Shown here: in pieces, positions 42,647-51,660 of the stretch | How positions within the stretch are numbered: the first letter of the stretch is position 1 | How the letters are laid out: each line of letters starts with the position of its first letter | Source: Acidobacteriota bacterium | GTDB taxonomy: Bacteria; Acidobacteriota; Terriglobia; Bryobacterales; Bryobacteraceae | NCBI GenBank assembly: GCA_016185425.1 | Contig: JACPNQ010000024.1 | Coordinates: forward strand, 1 to 64,000 | DNA: 64,000 nt | Direction: 5' to 3' | Translations under genes and position numbers: made by a program | The notes under the pieces: generated by a model | What the model was told of the DNA's origin: nothing | The model's database searches: none | Seen by the model: only the letters and a program-made list of their open reading frames with translations

Positions 42647-43416
42647 AGCGGTGTCGTGTAGGCCGCGGTGATACCACCGTCAACCAGGAATTCACTACCG
42701 GTGACAAAGCTTGATTCCTCGCTCGCCAGGTAGAGCGCCGCGTAGGCAATCTCCTTGGCCTGGCCGAAGCGTCCCATCGGAATGTGCACAAGCCGGCGCT
42801 GCCGCTTTTCTTCCGTGTTCAGATATTTCATCAGCAGTTCAGTGTAGAGCGGTCCGGGGCAGAGTGCGTTCACGCGAATGCCTTCACGCGCGTGGATGGC
42901 GGCGAGCTCGCGCGACATCGACAGCACCGCGCCTTTGCTGGCCGTGTAGGCAAGCTGCGGAGTGGCCGCGCCGAGTATCGCGACGAACGATGCCGTGTTG
43001 ACGATCGATCCGCCGCCCGCGCGCCGCAACGCCGGGATGCCGTATTTGCAGCCCAGAAATACGCCCTTCACGTTGATCTGGAACGTCAGGTCCCAAACGT
43101 CTTCCGAAGTGGAGATCGCGTCATCGTCATCGGCGTGGGAGATGCCGGCGTTGTTGAAGAGGATGTTCAGCTTGCCGTACTTGTCCTCGGCGGCCTTGAT
43201 CATGGCTTCGCAATCGGCGGCTTTGGATACGTCCGCTTTCACGGCGATTGCCTTTCCGCCGGAGGCGCTAATCGCCGCCGCCACTTCTTCATTCGGCCCC
43301 GCATTGTAATCGACGGCAACAACGCTGGCCCCTTCGGCGGCGAAGAGCAGCGCGGTTTCCTTGCCGATACCGCCGCCTGCTCCGGTGATGAGAGCTACTT
43401 TGTCTTTTAATCGCAT
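42643..43416 (-). CDS. SDR family oxidoreductase (Puu-like operon)
   Basis: A 257-residue classical short-chain dehydrogenase. NAD(P) motif LITGAGGGIGKETA; D in VKADVSKAADC; N-N-A-G in ILFNNAGISHADDDD; catalytic Ser region NTASFVAILG; active site Y-x-x-x-K in LAYTASKGAVL; end VTGSEFLVDGGITA. The acidic residue after the second beta strand (VVAVDYN) suggests NAD(H). It lies 11 bp after the glutamine synthetase gene and overlaps the aldehyde dehydrogenase start by 4 bp. In PuuA-PuuC type pathways an oxidase (PuuB) normally performs the step between ligation and aldehyde oxidation; here an SDR takes that position, which suggests an alcohol-type substrate. Confidence 0.93.
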   Translation of the reverse strand: MRLKDKVALITGAGGGIGKETALLFAAEGASVVAVDYNAGPNEEVAAAISASGGKAIAVKADVSKAADCEAMIKAAEDKYGKLNILFNNAGISHADDDDAISTSEDVWDLTFQINVKGVFLGCKYGIPALRRAGGGSIVNTASFVAILGAATPQLAYTASKGAVLSMSRELAAIHAREGIRVNALCPGPLYTELLMKYLNTEEKRQRRLVHIPMGRFGQAKEIAYAALYLASEESSFVTGSEFLVDGGITAAYTTPL

Positions 43417-43427
43417 GTGGATCTCCG

Positions 43428-44816
43428 TTAGATTCGCTCAAAGTAACGGCGGCGTTCCCAATCCGTTACGACGCGTTCAAACGCCTTTTGTTCATTGCGG
43501 AAGAAGTGCGCGTAGTGTTCGACCACATCGGGGCCGAACTGAGCTTTGGCAAATTCGTTGTGCTCGAACAGGTCAATGGCGTGCTCGAGTGTATAGGGCA
43601 CGCGCGGTAGCGTGCGTGCGGCGTAGACGTCGCCTTCAAATTGGGGCGGCGGTTCGATCTTGTTACGGATGCCATCCAGACCGGAAGCCAGGGAGGCGGC
43701 GAAGGCCAGGTAGGGGTTTGCGTCGGCGCCGGGAATGCGGCACTCGACGCGGAGGCTTTGATCCGCGCCGACAACGCGGAATCCCGCCGTGCGGTTGTCG
43801 CGGCTCCAAGCAATGCGGGTCGGCGCCCAGGACATGTCCTCGAACCGTTTGTACGAATTGATGGTCGGTGCGTAAAACACCATCATCTCCGGGACGTGGG
43901 CCATCCACCCGCCGAGGAACCAGCGGAACTCATTTGTTTCTCCGGCGAACGCGTTTTTCCCGTCCTTGCGCAGGCTGAGATGAATGTGACAGCTTGACCC
44001 GGCCTGCCCATGATGGGGCTTGGCCATGAAGGTCACGCTGACGCCTGCCTGGTCGGCGATCTCCTTCATGCACTGTTTCAGCAGCGCATGGTTATCGGCC
44101 ATTTCCAGCACGCCGGTGTACTTCACGTTCACCTCGTGTTGGCCGAGCCCCCACTCGCCTTTTGAGCTTTCGACGGCGAAGCCGGACGCGCGCAAATGCC
44201 GCCGTACTTCGCGGGTGTAGAACTCCTGGCGCGTGCCTTGCAGCAGGTTGTAATCTTCCAGGTACCAACCCATCGGCTCCAGCTTCGCGTAACCCTTTTT
44301 CGCGGCGGATTTGTAAGTGTTCCGGTAGGCAAAGTATTCGAGCTCCGAGGCGCCCAGCGCTTCAAATCCCAACGCCGACGCGGCTTTCAACTGCTTCAGC
44401 AAGATCGCGCGCGGGCCGATTGCGATCGGGGAGTGCGTCTTGTCGTCGAACAGATCGCAGTGGACGAACGCCGTCTTCTCCTGCCAGGAGAGAATCTTCA
44501 GCGTGTTGAAGTCGGGGACAAGGTGGAAGTCGCCGTAGCCGAGTTCCCAGTTCGCGAACTTGTAGCCCGGCGTGGGCTCCATCTCGATGTCGACGGTCAA
44601 TAGATAGTTGCAGGCATGTGTCCCGCCCGCGGCCGCGGACTCGACGAAGTAGTTCGCATCGAAGCGCTTGCCCATCAGGCGGCCGTAATGATCGGTGAAC
44701 GCGGCGATGACCGTGTCCACCGTTCCCATCTGTACTTGCTGTTCCAATTCGCGGAGCTTAGCCGCGTGCGCCATGCGATCTTTCAGGGATTGTGGGCTTC
44801 CGGGCTTTTCGCTCAT
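43428..44816 (-). CDS. Glutamine synthetase-like gamma-glutamyl-amide ligase (PuuA/GlnT-type)
   Basis: A 462-residue cytosolic member of the glutamine synthetase family. Motifs: VDTVIAAFTDHYGRLMGKRF; GASELEYFAYRNTYKSA (metal Glu); KGEWGLGQHEVNV (metal Glu); FMAKPHHGQAGSSCHIHLSL; NSYKRFEDMSWAPTRIAWSRDNR; and RVECRIPGADANPYLAFA. Length and motifs fit the PuuA/GlnT side group, which glutamylates amines, rather than housekeeping GlnA, which lacks the S-x-L-E-Y-F context. It is the first gene of a four-gene minus-strand operon with SDR, aldehyde dehydrogenase and amidotransferase. It would activate an amine by ATP-dependent glutamylation. Confidence 0.88.
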   Translation of the reverse strand: MSEKPGSPQSLKDRMAHAAKLRELEQQVQMGTVDTVIAAFTDHYGRLMGKRFDANYFVESAAAGGTHACNYLLTVDIEMEPTPGYKFANWELGYGDFHLVPDFNTLKILSWQEKTAFVHCDLFDDKTHSPIAIGPRAILLKQLKAASALGFEALGASELEYFAYRNTYKSAAKKGYAKLEPMGWYLEDYNLLQGTRQEFYTREVRRHLRASGFAVESSKGEWGLGQHEVNVKYTGVLEMADNHALLKQCMKEIADQAGVSVTFMAKPHHGQAGSSCHIHLSLRKDGKNAFAGETNEFRWFLGGWMAHVPEMMVFYAPTINSYKRFEDMSWAPTRIAWSRDNRTAGFRVVGADQSLRVECRIPGADANPYLAFAASLASGLDGIRNKIEPPPQFEGDVYAARTLPRVPYTLEHAIDLFEHNEFAKAQFGPDVVEHYAHFFRNEQKAFERVVTDWERRRYFERI

Positions 44817-44883
44817 CCGATAGGGCTCAATAAAGAAAGGCTAGCATCGGAATCGGGATTGGGCCAAATAGATCAGATGCCCC

Positions 44884-46116
44884 TTACCAGTGGGTCAACG
44901 ATCCGTCGGGCCGCAGGAAGACATTCTTCCGTCCCTCGGTGGTCACTTCGGCGAGCATCCTGCACTTGGTGAGGTCGACGGTCACGCCTAAGCCCGGACG
45001 GTCGTTCATCAGCGCTTTGCCGTTCTTGAAGTCCAGGCATTCCGGGAGATGCGGTATCGGACGCCCGCCGTAGTTGTACTCCATGATTACCGGGCCCGGA
45101 AATGTACCCAGGCAGTTCACCAGCGCCGCGGTCGCAATTGGCCCGGTGAAGTGCGGGATGATGCCCACCGCGTGCGTCTCGCAGATCGCCGCAATCTTCA
45201 TCATCTCGGTAATACCACCTACGTTCGGCAAGGTGGCCCGGATGTAATCGATGTCGTGGTTCTCCACGAGCCGGTTGAAGTCATATCGCTGGCCCCACTC
45301 TTCGCCGTGCGTCAGCGGCACCGACGTCATCTGCCGCAGCTTCGGCAGGTCCTGCTGCGCGTGCTCGTCGCGCACGGGGTCTTCGACGAAGTACGGCTCG
45401 AACTCCTCGATCAGCTTGCACGCGCGCACGGCATCGGCGTAGTCGAAACGCTGATGAAAATCGATGCACCAGTCGCCATCTTTGCCGACGCCTTCGCGCG
45501 CTTCGCGGCAATCCGCCGCCACCTTTCGAACGCGCTCGTGCGAGTTGAACACGCCGCCCGTCTGCGTATCTCCCGCGCCCATGCGAAACGCGCGATAGCC
45601 GGCTTCCATCGTAGCCCGCGCCCGTTCGCGCATGCTCAGCCGCTCATTGGGATTCGCACCCGCCGGCCGCGCGCCGCCCGTTGCGTAGCACTCCACGTGG
45701 TTGCGCACCGCGCCACCCAGCAGCTCGTGCACCGGGAGTTTCAGCGCCTTGCCCTTGATATCCCACAGCGCCAGGTCCATCGCGCCGGCGGCGTGAATTT
45801 TCTCGCGCCCCGGCGGGTAGAACCACGCGATGTACATCTCCTGCCAGATGGCTTCAATCCGGAATGGGTTCTTGTTGATCAGCGTTCCGGCGCATTGCGT
45901 CAACGTGTCCGTGGCGCCGCCCTCGCCGATGCCTGTGATACCGGCGTCGGTTTCCACGGTCACGACCATGTTGCTCTGGTTGAACAGCGGGTTGTAGTTC
46001 GGCGGCTCGTACACGCGAACGCGTGTGATTTTGATCTTTGGTAGAGCGGCTTCGGCGAATTGGCTGCTCGCGAGCGACGCGGCAGCGAGAGATTTCAACA
46101 GATTTCGGCGTTTCAT
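44884..46116 (-). CDS. Enolase-superfamily mandelate racemase/muconate lactonizing enzyme-like
   Basis: A 410-residue protein with a twin-arginine-like leader (MKRRNLLKSLAAASLASSQFAEA), unusual for this normally cytoplasmic family. The capping domain is ITRVRVYEPPNYNPLFNQSN to EGGATDTLTQCAG. The barrel shows the metal ligands Asp in WCIDFHQRFDYADAVRA, Glu in YFVEDPVRDEHAQ and Glu in LTHGEEWGQRYDF, plus a His in GIIPHFTGPIATA. These fit D-galactonate/galactarate dehydratase-type members. It probably dehydrates a sugar acid, in line with the GntP-, lactonase- and UxaA-type genes in the window, but the substrate cannot be read from sequence. It is separated by 67 bp from the Puu-like operon. Confidence 0.85.
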   Translation of the reverse strand: MKRRNLLKSLAAASLASSQFAEAALPKIKITRVRVYEPPNYNPLFNQSNMVVTVETDAGITGIGEGGATDTLTQCAGTLINKNPFRIEAIWQEMYIAWFYPPGREKIHAAGAMDLALWDIKGKALKLPVHELLGGAVRNHVECYATGGARPAGANPNERLSMRERARATMEAGYRAFRMGAGDTQTGGVFNSHERVRKVAADCREAREGVGKDGDWCIDFHQRFDYADAVRACKLIEEFEPYFVEDPVRDEHAQQDLPKLRQMTSVPLTHGEEWGQRYDFNRLVENHDIDYIRATLPNVGGITEMMKIAAICETHAVGIIPHFTGPIATAALVNCLGTFPGPVIMEYNYGGRPIPHLPECLDFKNGKALMNDRPGLGVTVDLTKCRMLAEVTTEGRKNVFLRPDGSLTHW

Positions 46117-46138
46117 TGCGCTATTGGGTATATCAGAT

Positions 46139-46876
46139 TCAGTGCGTCATTGAATAGACGACGTAGTTGATTCCCAGCCGGTAGGCGAGGCCGGTCATCG
46201 ACTCCGGGTATTCCGCGAGATCGGCATGTTCCCACGCGTCGCCCACGTCCATGTTGAAATTCACCGCGACGACGACCCGTCCCTTCGCGTCACGAATTCC
46301 CTGCCATTGCGGCGGCCCCGCGGGCGTTTGCGCGCCGAATCCCCGGCCGATGCCGAGATGCCGCAATCCCGCGATGAAAAACCGCTCGCGGATATCGTAG
46401 AGCACGTGCCAGATCGCATCATCATCGGCCAGATCCAGAACCGGCTGGCCCGGCACCACTTTGTCCATCGCCTGCTGGAACACGGCAAACTCGTTCGGCC
46501 CGTAGAAGTCATCGACGACCAGGAATCCGCCGCGTTCCAGATATTGGCGCAGCCTTGCGGTCTCCGCGTCGCTCAAATCCCAGTAGCCCACCTGCGTCGC
46601 GTAGATCCAGGGAAAGTCGAAGATGCGGTCATCGGTCAACGGCAGATGATGGCCTTCGCCCGTATGGATTCGCGTCAGGCGGCGAACGCCCTGGTTGAAG
46701 TGAATCTCCGCTTCGGGCCAATCCTGTCTCCACCATCCGCGCCCGAATCCGCGGCGGTTATAGAGGTCGCGATACTCCATCCGGACAAAGCGGAATTCGC
46801 TCTGCTCCTCCATCATCACTGGCTGTGGCCATAGCAAGATCGACGACGCCAGAAGTGCTCGCCATGCCCGCCGCAT
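46139..46876 (-). CDS. DUF4159 domain protein (first copy)
   Basis: A 245-residue exported protein (leader MRRAWRALLASSILLWPQPVM). ATG 46876 is preferred because the longer frame would overlap the divergent sulfatase. DUF4159 features: RFVRMEYRDLYNRRGFGRGW, NQGVRRLTRIHTGEG, FDFPWIYATQVGYWDLSDAE, RLRQYLERGGFLVVDDFYGPNEF, VVAVNFNMDVGDAWEHADL and the C-terminal LGINYVVYSMTH. The fold is flavodoxin/class I amidotransferase-like. Its function is unknown; it is abundant in Acidobacteria and Planctomycetes. A paralogue sharing the same C-terminal signature lies at 50.8-51.6 kb. Confidence 0.85.
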   Translation of the reverse strand: MRRAWRALLASSILLWPQPVMMEEQSEFRFVRMEYRDLYNRRGFGRGWWRQDWPEAEIHFNQGVRRLTRIHTGEGHHLPLTDDRIFDFPWIYATQVGYWDLSDAETARLRQYLERGGFLVVDDFYGPNEFAVFQQAMDKVVPGQPVLDLADDDAIWHVLYDIRERFFIAGLRHLGIGRGFGAQTPAGPPQWQGIRDAKGRVVVAVNFNMDVGDAWEHADLAEYPESMTGLAYRLGINYVVYSMTH

Positions 46877-46907
46877 GGCCCCATTATAGAGGCGTACAAT
46901 AGCCCCC

Positions 46908-48239
46908 ATGCTGCGGCGCCAATTCCTGAGTCTTGTGCTCGCGGCCGGCCGGCAGGAACGCCCGAACATCGTCTTTATCCTGGTGGATGATTTGCGGTTC
47001 GATGAATTGGGCTGCACGGGTCACCCTTTCGCGCAGACACCGAACGCCGATCGTCTCGCCCGCGAAGGCGCACTCTTCACGAATACCTTCGCCGCCACGC
47101 CGCTCTGTTCTCCAAGCCGCGCCAGTTTTCTCACGGGCCAATATCCTCACCGCCACGGAATAATCGATAATACCGACCGCTCCCCGCAGAGCCATGCCCT
47201 GGTCACCTGGCCCAGGGTATTGCACGACAACGGCTACGAAACGGCCTTCCTCGGCAAGTGGCACATGGGCGTCGATGATTCCGCGCGCCCAGGCTTCGAC
47301 CACTGGGTGTCCTTTCCAGGCCAAGGCGAATCGTTTGATCCGCCCCTGAATGTCAACGGCAAACCTGTTCGCGCAACGGGCTACATCACTGACATCCTGA
47401 CGGACCACGCTGTTTCGTTCGTCGAGCAAAAGCGCGACAAGCCGTTCTGCCTCTATCTCGCTCACAAGGCCATTCATCCCAACATCGCGCAAGGTCCCGA
47501 TGGCCGGATCAGCAGGGCCGGCGAAGCGGACGATTTCAAGGTTGCCGCGCGCCACCGCCAACTCTACGACGGCCTGACCCCGCCGCGCCGGGGGAATTAC
47601 AAAGCGCAACCAGCCGGCAAACCCGCTCTCCAGCAAAATATCCCCGGCTTGCCTCCGCTCTCCGGAAACACCGCAACCGATGACGCCACCATTCTCAACC
47701 GCATGCGCATGATGAAGGCCGTAGACGAGGGGCTCGGGTGCGTCATCGAAACGCTGGAACGGGCGGCACTCCTCGACAAGACCGTTATTATCTTCACTTC
47801 CGACCACGGCTACTTCTACGGTGAGCACTGTTTGAACCAGGAACGGCGACTGGCGTATGAAGAGACGATCCGTATCCCTCTTCTTATCCGCTACCCGCCG
47901 GCCTACCGCTCGCGCACGCGAATAACGGCAATGACGATGGCGACCGATCTCTACGCCATGTGCCTCCGCTGGGGCGGTGTCTCCGTTCCAGCACCGCCCA
48001 AACGCGACGCCGTGCTGATCGAGTGTTTTTCCGACACGGTGTTCCCGCGCATCCGCAAGATGGGTTATCAGGCAGTCCGTACAAGGCGCTGGAAATACAT
48101 CCATTACCAGGAGTTGGAGGGCGCGGACGAACTATACGATCTCCGCGACGATCCCTTCGAACTACACAATCGGATCGCGGATCCCCGTGTCCCTAAGCAG
48201 CGTTTGGAGACCCTACTGCGGCAGTTGCGCGCCAATTAG
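46908..48239 (+). CDS. Sulfatase (Cys-type), second copy
   Basis: A 443-residue sulfatase of the alkaline phosphatase superfamily. It starts MLRRQFLSLVLAAGRQERPN, a weak leader, then FILVDDLRFDELGCTGHPF (metal Asp pair). The modification motif is C-S-P-S-R in TPLCSPSRASFLTGQYPHRH; VIIFTSDHGYFYGEHCL supplies the metal Asp-His. The C-terminus is YDLRDDPFELHNRIADP. It is smaller than the copy at 23.3 kb and only modestly similar. It is divergent from the DUF4159 gene (31 bp) and overlaps the end of the caspase-like gene by 27 bp. Confidence 0.92.
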   Translation: MLRRQFLSLVLAAGRQERPNIVFILVDDLRFDELGCTGHPFAQTPNADRLAREGALFTNTFAATPLCSPSRASFLTGQYPHRHGIIDNTDRSPQSHALVTWPRVLHDNGYETAFLGKWHMGVDDSARPGFDHWVSFPGQGESFDPPLNVNGKPVRATGYITDILTDHAVSFVEQKRDKPFCLYLAHKAIHPNIAQGPDGRISRAGEADDFKVAARHRQLYDGLTPPRRGNYKAQPAGKPALQQNIPGLPPLSGNTATDDATILNRMRMMKAVDEGLGCVIETLERAALLDKTVIIFTSDHGYFYGEHCLNQERRLAYEETIRIPLLIRYPPAYRSRTRITAMTMATDLYAMCLRWGGVSVPAPPKRDAVLIECFSDTVFPRIRKMGYQAVRTRRWKYIHYQELEGADELYDLRDDPFELHNRIADPRVPKQRLETLLRQLRAN

Positions 48240-49610
48240 AACAGCGGCGATCGATTGCAGCAATTGCGCGGCCTTCGGCGGCGAGATCACTTGCGGTAGC
48301 CCGCTCGAGTTCTGCGACACCGTCGAATCGGCGTCGGCGAAGTTGAAGTTTCTCTGCTTGCTTTTCTCGTCGAGCAGCTTCACGTTGAGAAAGATTTCTC
48401 CCTGCTGGCTCGTCACGGCCTGGGCGTTTTGCAGACTCTTTAACGGCACGCTGACCGGCGGCTGGTTACATTGCCCTTGCAGCGATTTGAACTCTACTTT
48501 CTCCCGCGTCACGGTCAACACAGCCGCATGAATACCGGTCAGCGTGTGATGGTGGCCCAACAGAAACTGCAGTGTGTCCCCGGCCCGCAGCGCCTGTTTT
48601 GCGGTAGGCACAAACAGATTCCATTGTTGGGTGCGGTAGTAACCGGAGGTGAGAAGATGCAAGGCGTCCTTGTTCTGCGGATCACCGCGCAGCACGTCCT
48701 GCGCCTGCTGAATCGCTGTTTGGAAATCGCCGCGCTCCAACGCCGCGGTGCCGCCGCTCAGGTCCGCGGTTCGCTGCACCGGCGCAATGCGCTCGGCGAC
48801 CGGCGTCGAGGAGATACGGGCCAACGGATTCGCGGGGGCCGGTGGTGACATTGTGGCCGCGGCACCGGGCCGCAGATAGACATCGCCAATCACGCTCGAT
48901 ACCGTCCAGGGGACTTGCCGTCCCTTTGAATCGGTGTAGACGCGTTCGCGCACACGATTGAACACCTGATCGAGACTCAGCCCGGGCTCGCGCAAGGCCG
49001 TAATCAGGTGCGATGTGAACAGCCCGTTCGAGCCGTTCGGATTGTCGTCCGCCGTTTTGCCTGGCGCGGTTGCGAATGCAATGAGCGTGCCTTTACCGCT
49101 CCCCATCGCGGCCAGGCCGCCGCCGGCCGATCGCGTGCTCTGAAAAGGATTGTTGCGGCAGGCGTCCAGCACGACGAGGATTACTCGCGCACCGGCCTTC
49201 TCCAGCCGCTCCTGCACACGCGAGGCTGAATAGGCGGCATACTTCGCGTCGGTTTCGTCTTTGGCGTTGAAGTCGACCGGCACCAGGTAGTTTTCGCCTT
49301 CAATCTGAATTCCGTGGCCCGCGTAGTAGAACATCGCCACATCGCCGGCCTTCACCTGTCCCACGAACTTACTAATTGCCCGGTCCAGATTCGGCAAACT
49401 CAGGTCAATGGCGGTCTCCGTCCGGAATCCCAACTCCGTCAACGACTGGGCTACCGACCGCGCGTCGTTCGCCGGATTGCGCAGCGGCCACTTCGGATAC
49501 GCGCTGTTGCCGACGACGAACGCAATCTTCTGTGCCTTCTCATAGCCAAGGTCCCGCTCCTGCCCGGCGGCAGCCAGCGCAAGACACAGGATCGGCAACA
49601 GCGGACGCAT
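48213..49610 (-). CDS. Caspase-family (peptidase C14) protein with TPR-like tail
   Basis: A 465-residue secreted protein; ATG 49610 opens a signal peptide (MRPLLPILCLALAAAGQ). The p20-like caspase fold contains IAFVVGNSAYPKWPLRNPANDA, the catalytic His in VAMFYYAGHGIQI and the catalytic Cys in VILVVLDACRNNPFQ. The segment GLFTSHLITALREPGLSLDQ is also typical. The C-terminal third has TPR-like helices (DFQTAIQQAQDVLRGDPQNKDALH) and a final unknown domain. Prokaryotic metacaspase-like proteins cleave after basic residues and are linked to stress or signalling. It overlaps the convergent sulfatase gene by 27 bp and lies 4 bp downstream of an unknown secreted protein gene, so those two are co-transcribed. 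Confidence 0.9.
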   Translation of the reverse strand: MRPLLPILCLALAAAGQERDLGYEKAQKIAFVVGNSAYPKWPLRNPANDARSVAQSLTELGFRTETAIDLSLPNLDRAISKFVGQVKAGDVAMFYYAGHGIQIEGENYLVPVDFNAKDETDAKYAAYSASRVQERLEKAGARVILVVLDACRNNPFQSTRSAGGGLAAMGSGKGTLIAFATAPGKTADDNPNGSNGLFTSHLITALREPGLSLDQVFNRVRERVYTDSKGRQVPWTVSSVIGDVYLRPGAAATMSPPAPANPLARISSTPVAERIAPVQRTADLSGGTAALERGDFQTAIQQAQDVLRGDPQNKDALHLLTSGYYRTQQWNLFVPTAKQALRAGDTLQFLLGHHHTLTGIHAAVLTVTREKVEFKSLQGQCNQPPVSVPLKSLQNAQAVTSQQGEIFLNVKLLDEKSKQRNFNFADADSTVSQNSSGLPQVISPPKAAQLLQSIAAVLIGAQLPQ

Positions 49611-49614
49611 CGGT

Positions 49615-50742
49615 TCACTCCGGATCGACAGCAAATGCCTTCTCGCCATTCATATACCAGTTTCGCGCGTCCTGTGTCAGCCGGTATTGCCCCGTACTCC
49701 CGTCGCTGTATTGAATCCGCAGAAATACGGCGCCGTTGATTTCCCGGATCTGCCAGCGGCCCTCCTCGCGGCCGCGGCCGATGCTGCTCGCGCTAGCACC
49801 CGGTACATCGATAGCCACCATGCTGTTGCTTCGAAACGTGTACCGCCCATCGGCAAACAACATATGCCGCTTGTCGCTACTCATTCCGGAATAGGCGTGG
49901 AACTGGCGAATCATCTTTCCCTGCAGCTTCCGCAGCCATTGCTGCGCGAGCGGTGTGTTGTCGGCGAGCGGGCCCGTGGCTGGTACTGGCTTCGGCGCGT
50001 CCTTGCGCAGGGACGCCACCATCTGCATGAGCTCCGGCTCGCGCGCCGCGATCCGGCCGGCCAGCCCGTACGCCAGCAGCAAATTCACTCTGTTGCCTGC
50101 CGGAATCAGGTAGACCTTCAACCCCGCCAACTTTCCCGATTTCGGATCCGGCGCCTCCCAGTAGTAGCTGGTCACACTGCCCGACTGCTGCCGGACGCCG
50201 GCCTTCCGCATCTCGCCGCCGTGTTCCACAAACTGCTTGCTCATGTTGCGCACGGTCGCCGCTTCCTGCGCCGCGTTGTAGCCGTCCTGCACCACGGCGA
50301 TGTAACCCTCTTCCGTGCTCTGGGCCGCGGCGTCCGGCGGCATGAGCAGCACCCCGTTCTCATTGTTCCGCGCCGACCAACCGGCCGCCGGCCGGACGGT
50401 GAATCCCATCGGGTGTTCGTGCACCGATATGACTGCGACTTCGCGATCCAGCAAGTAGACGTTCCCTTCGCTTTCCAGGCGGAGTTGCCCTCCGTTCAAC
50501 TCCGCCTGGAGCGGATACCGGTTTCCACCGCTTTGCAGCGTACCAATCAGCCGCCGGTTGACCGTGCGCGCAGAAACCGGGTAGGTCTGGCCTTGTACCT
50601 GCAAGCTTCCTGCATACGAGGACGAGCCCGCGGCGCGAAGTTCCAGACGCAGCTCTTTTCCCGCGTAGACGCCTTCAAAGCGATCCGCGGCGGCCTGTGC
50701 GAAGGCCAGTGCGGCGGCGAGGAATAGAGCAAATTTGCCCAT
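49615..50742 (-). CDS. Secreted protein of unknown function upstream of caspase gene
   Basis: A 375-residue protein with signal peptide (MGKFALFLAAALAFAQA). I do not recognise the family. The first 110 residues look like a beta-rich repeat (RFEGVYAGKELRLELRA, SYAGSLQVQGQTYPVSART, RLIGTLQSGGNRYPLQAELNG), similar in pattern to YHR-type or lipocalin-like strands. The middle (EHPMGFTVRPAAGWSARN to SLRKDAP) resembles alpha/beta domains that follow it in related secreted proteins. The C-terminal part (MIRQFHAYSGMSSDKRHML to RYTFRSNSMV) is a calycin-like barrel. Its stop is 4 bp upstream of the caspase-like start, so a functional link to that protease is plausible. Confidence 0.7.
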   Translation of the reverse strand: MGKFALFLAAALAFAQAAADRFEGVYAGKELRLELRAAGSSSYAGSLQVQGQTYPVSARTVNRRLIGTLQSGGNRYPLQAELNGGQLRLESEGNVYLLDREVAVISVHEHPMGFTVRPAAGWSARNNENGVLLMPPDAAAQSTEEGYIAVVQDGYNAAQEAATVRNMSKQFVEHGGEMRKAGVRQQSGSVTSYYWEAPDPKSGKLAGLKVYLIPAGNRVNLLLAYGLAGRIAAREPELMQMVASLRKDAPKPVPATGPLADNTPLAQQWLRKLQGKMIRQFHAYSGMSSDKRHMLFADGRYTFRSNSMVAIDVPGASASSIGRGREEGRWQIREINGAVFLRIQYSDGSTGQYRLTQDARNWYMNGEKAFAVDPE

Positions 50743-50795
50743 GACATTTTCTAACGCGGAGGCAGGCTCCGGCTGCTATCAACGAAAGTGTTAAC

Positions 50796-51611
50796 TCAGT
50801 GTGTCATCGAATAGAGGATGTAGTTGATCCCCAGGCGAAACGCCATTGACGCATATTTCTCCGGGTACTCCGGCAGGTCGGCCCACTCCCACGCATCGCC
50901 CAAATCCATGTTGAAGAAGATCCCCACAATGACTCGGTCCTTCTCGTCGAGGATGGCGCGGAAGTGCGGCACCACGCCGCCGCGCTCGATCTGATCGCCA
51001 TGCACCACGTTCAGTCCGGGTACACGGTACCGTTCGGTCAGGTCGAATACGGTATGGAGAATCGCATCCTGGTCCTGCACTTCCACCGCATGGCAGCCGG
51101 GGTAGATCTGGTGCATGCCTTCCATGAAGCTAGCCCATTCGTAGTCGTTATGGAAATCGTCGACAACGAAAAATCCGCCCCGGTCGAAATACTGCCGCAT
51201 GCGCCGGGCCTGCGCATCGGTCAGTTTCCAATCGCCGATTCCCACGGCGTACAGCCACGGCCAATTGAAGATCTCGTCGCTGTCGATATCGATGATGTGT
51301 TCGACCGAACGCGCGTGAATTCGCGTGAGCCTTCGCACACCCGCGATGAACTGCCTGTCGGATTTGTTGGCGTCGATTCCCCACCGCGACCGCGAACGCC
51401 AACGAAAGCCGCCTCCGCCGCGATCGCGATCCGACCGGTATCGCAGCCGCGCGAATGCGAACTCCGTTTCCTCCCACGCATCGGGTGGATCTTCCGCCGG
51501 ATCCTGCATCTCGCTCTCGTACATGGCCCATCGCCGCGATGGACGCCCCGGCTGCGCTGTCACCAGCAGAACAGCAAGCAAAAGCGCCGCGATGCCACGA
51601 TACATCTGCAT
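50796..51611 (-). CDS. DUF4159 domain protein (second copy)
   Basis: A 271-residue exported protein; ATG 51611 opens a leader (MQMYRGIAALLLAVLLVTAQ), and the longer frame would overlap the divergent cyclophilin gene. DUF4159 motifs parallel the 46-kb copy: FAFARLRYRSDRDRGGGGFR, IAGVRRLTRIHARS, FNWPWLYAVGIGDWKLTDAQ, RMRQYFDRGGFFVVDDFHNDYE, VGIFFNMDLGDAWEWADLP and the shared ending LGINYILYSMTH. The two copies are paralogues flanking a sulfatase-caspase-unknown block. Function is unknown. It lies 53 bp upstream of the unknown secreted-protein gene on the same strand and may head that operon. Confidence 0.85.
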   Translation of the reverse strand: MQMYRGIAALLLAVLLVTAQPGRPSRRWAMYESEMQDPAEDPPDAWEETEFAFARLRYRSDRDRGGGGFRWRSRSRWGIDANKSDRQFIAGVRRLTRIHARSVEHIIDIDSDEIFNWPWLYAVGIGDWKLTDAQARRMRQYFDRGGFFVVDDFHNDYEWASFMEGMHQIYPGCHAVEVQDQDAILHTVFDLTERYRVPGLNVVHGDQIERGGVVPHFRAILDEKDRVIVGIFFNMDLGDAWEWADLPEYPEKYASMAFRLGINYILYSMTH

Positions 51612-51660
51612 CGTCTCCGATTGTACGCGCTCCGGCGTCCGCGCGATAAACTGAAAGGAC

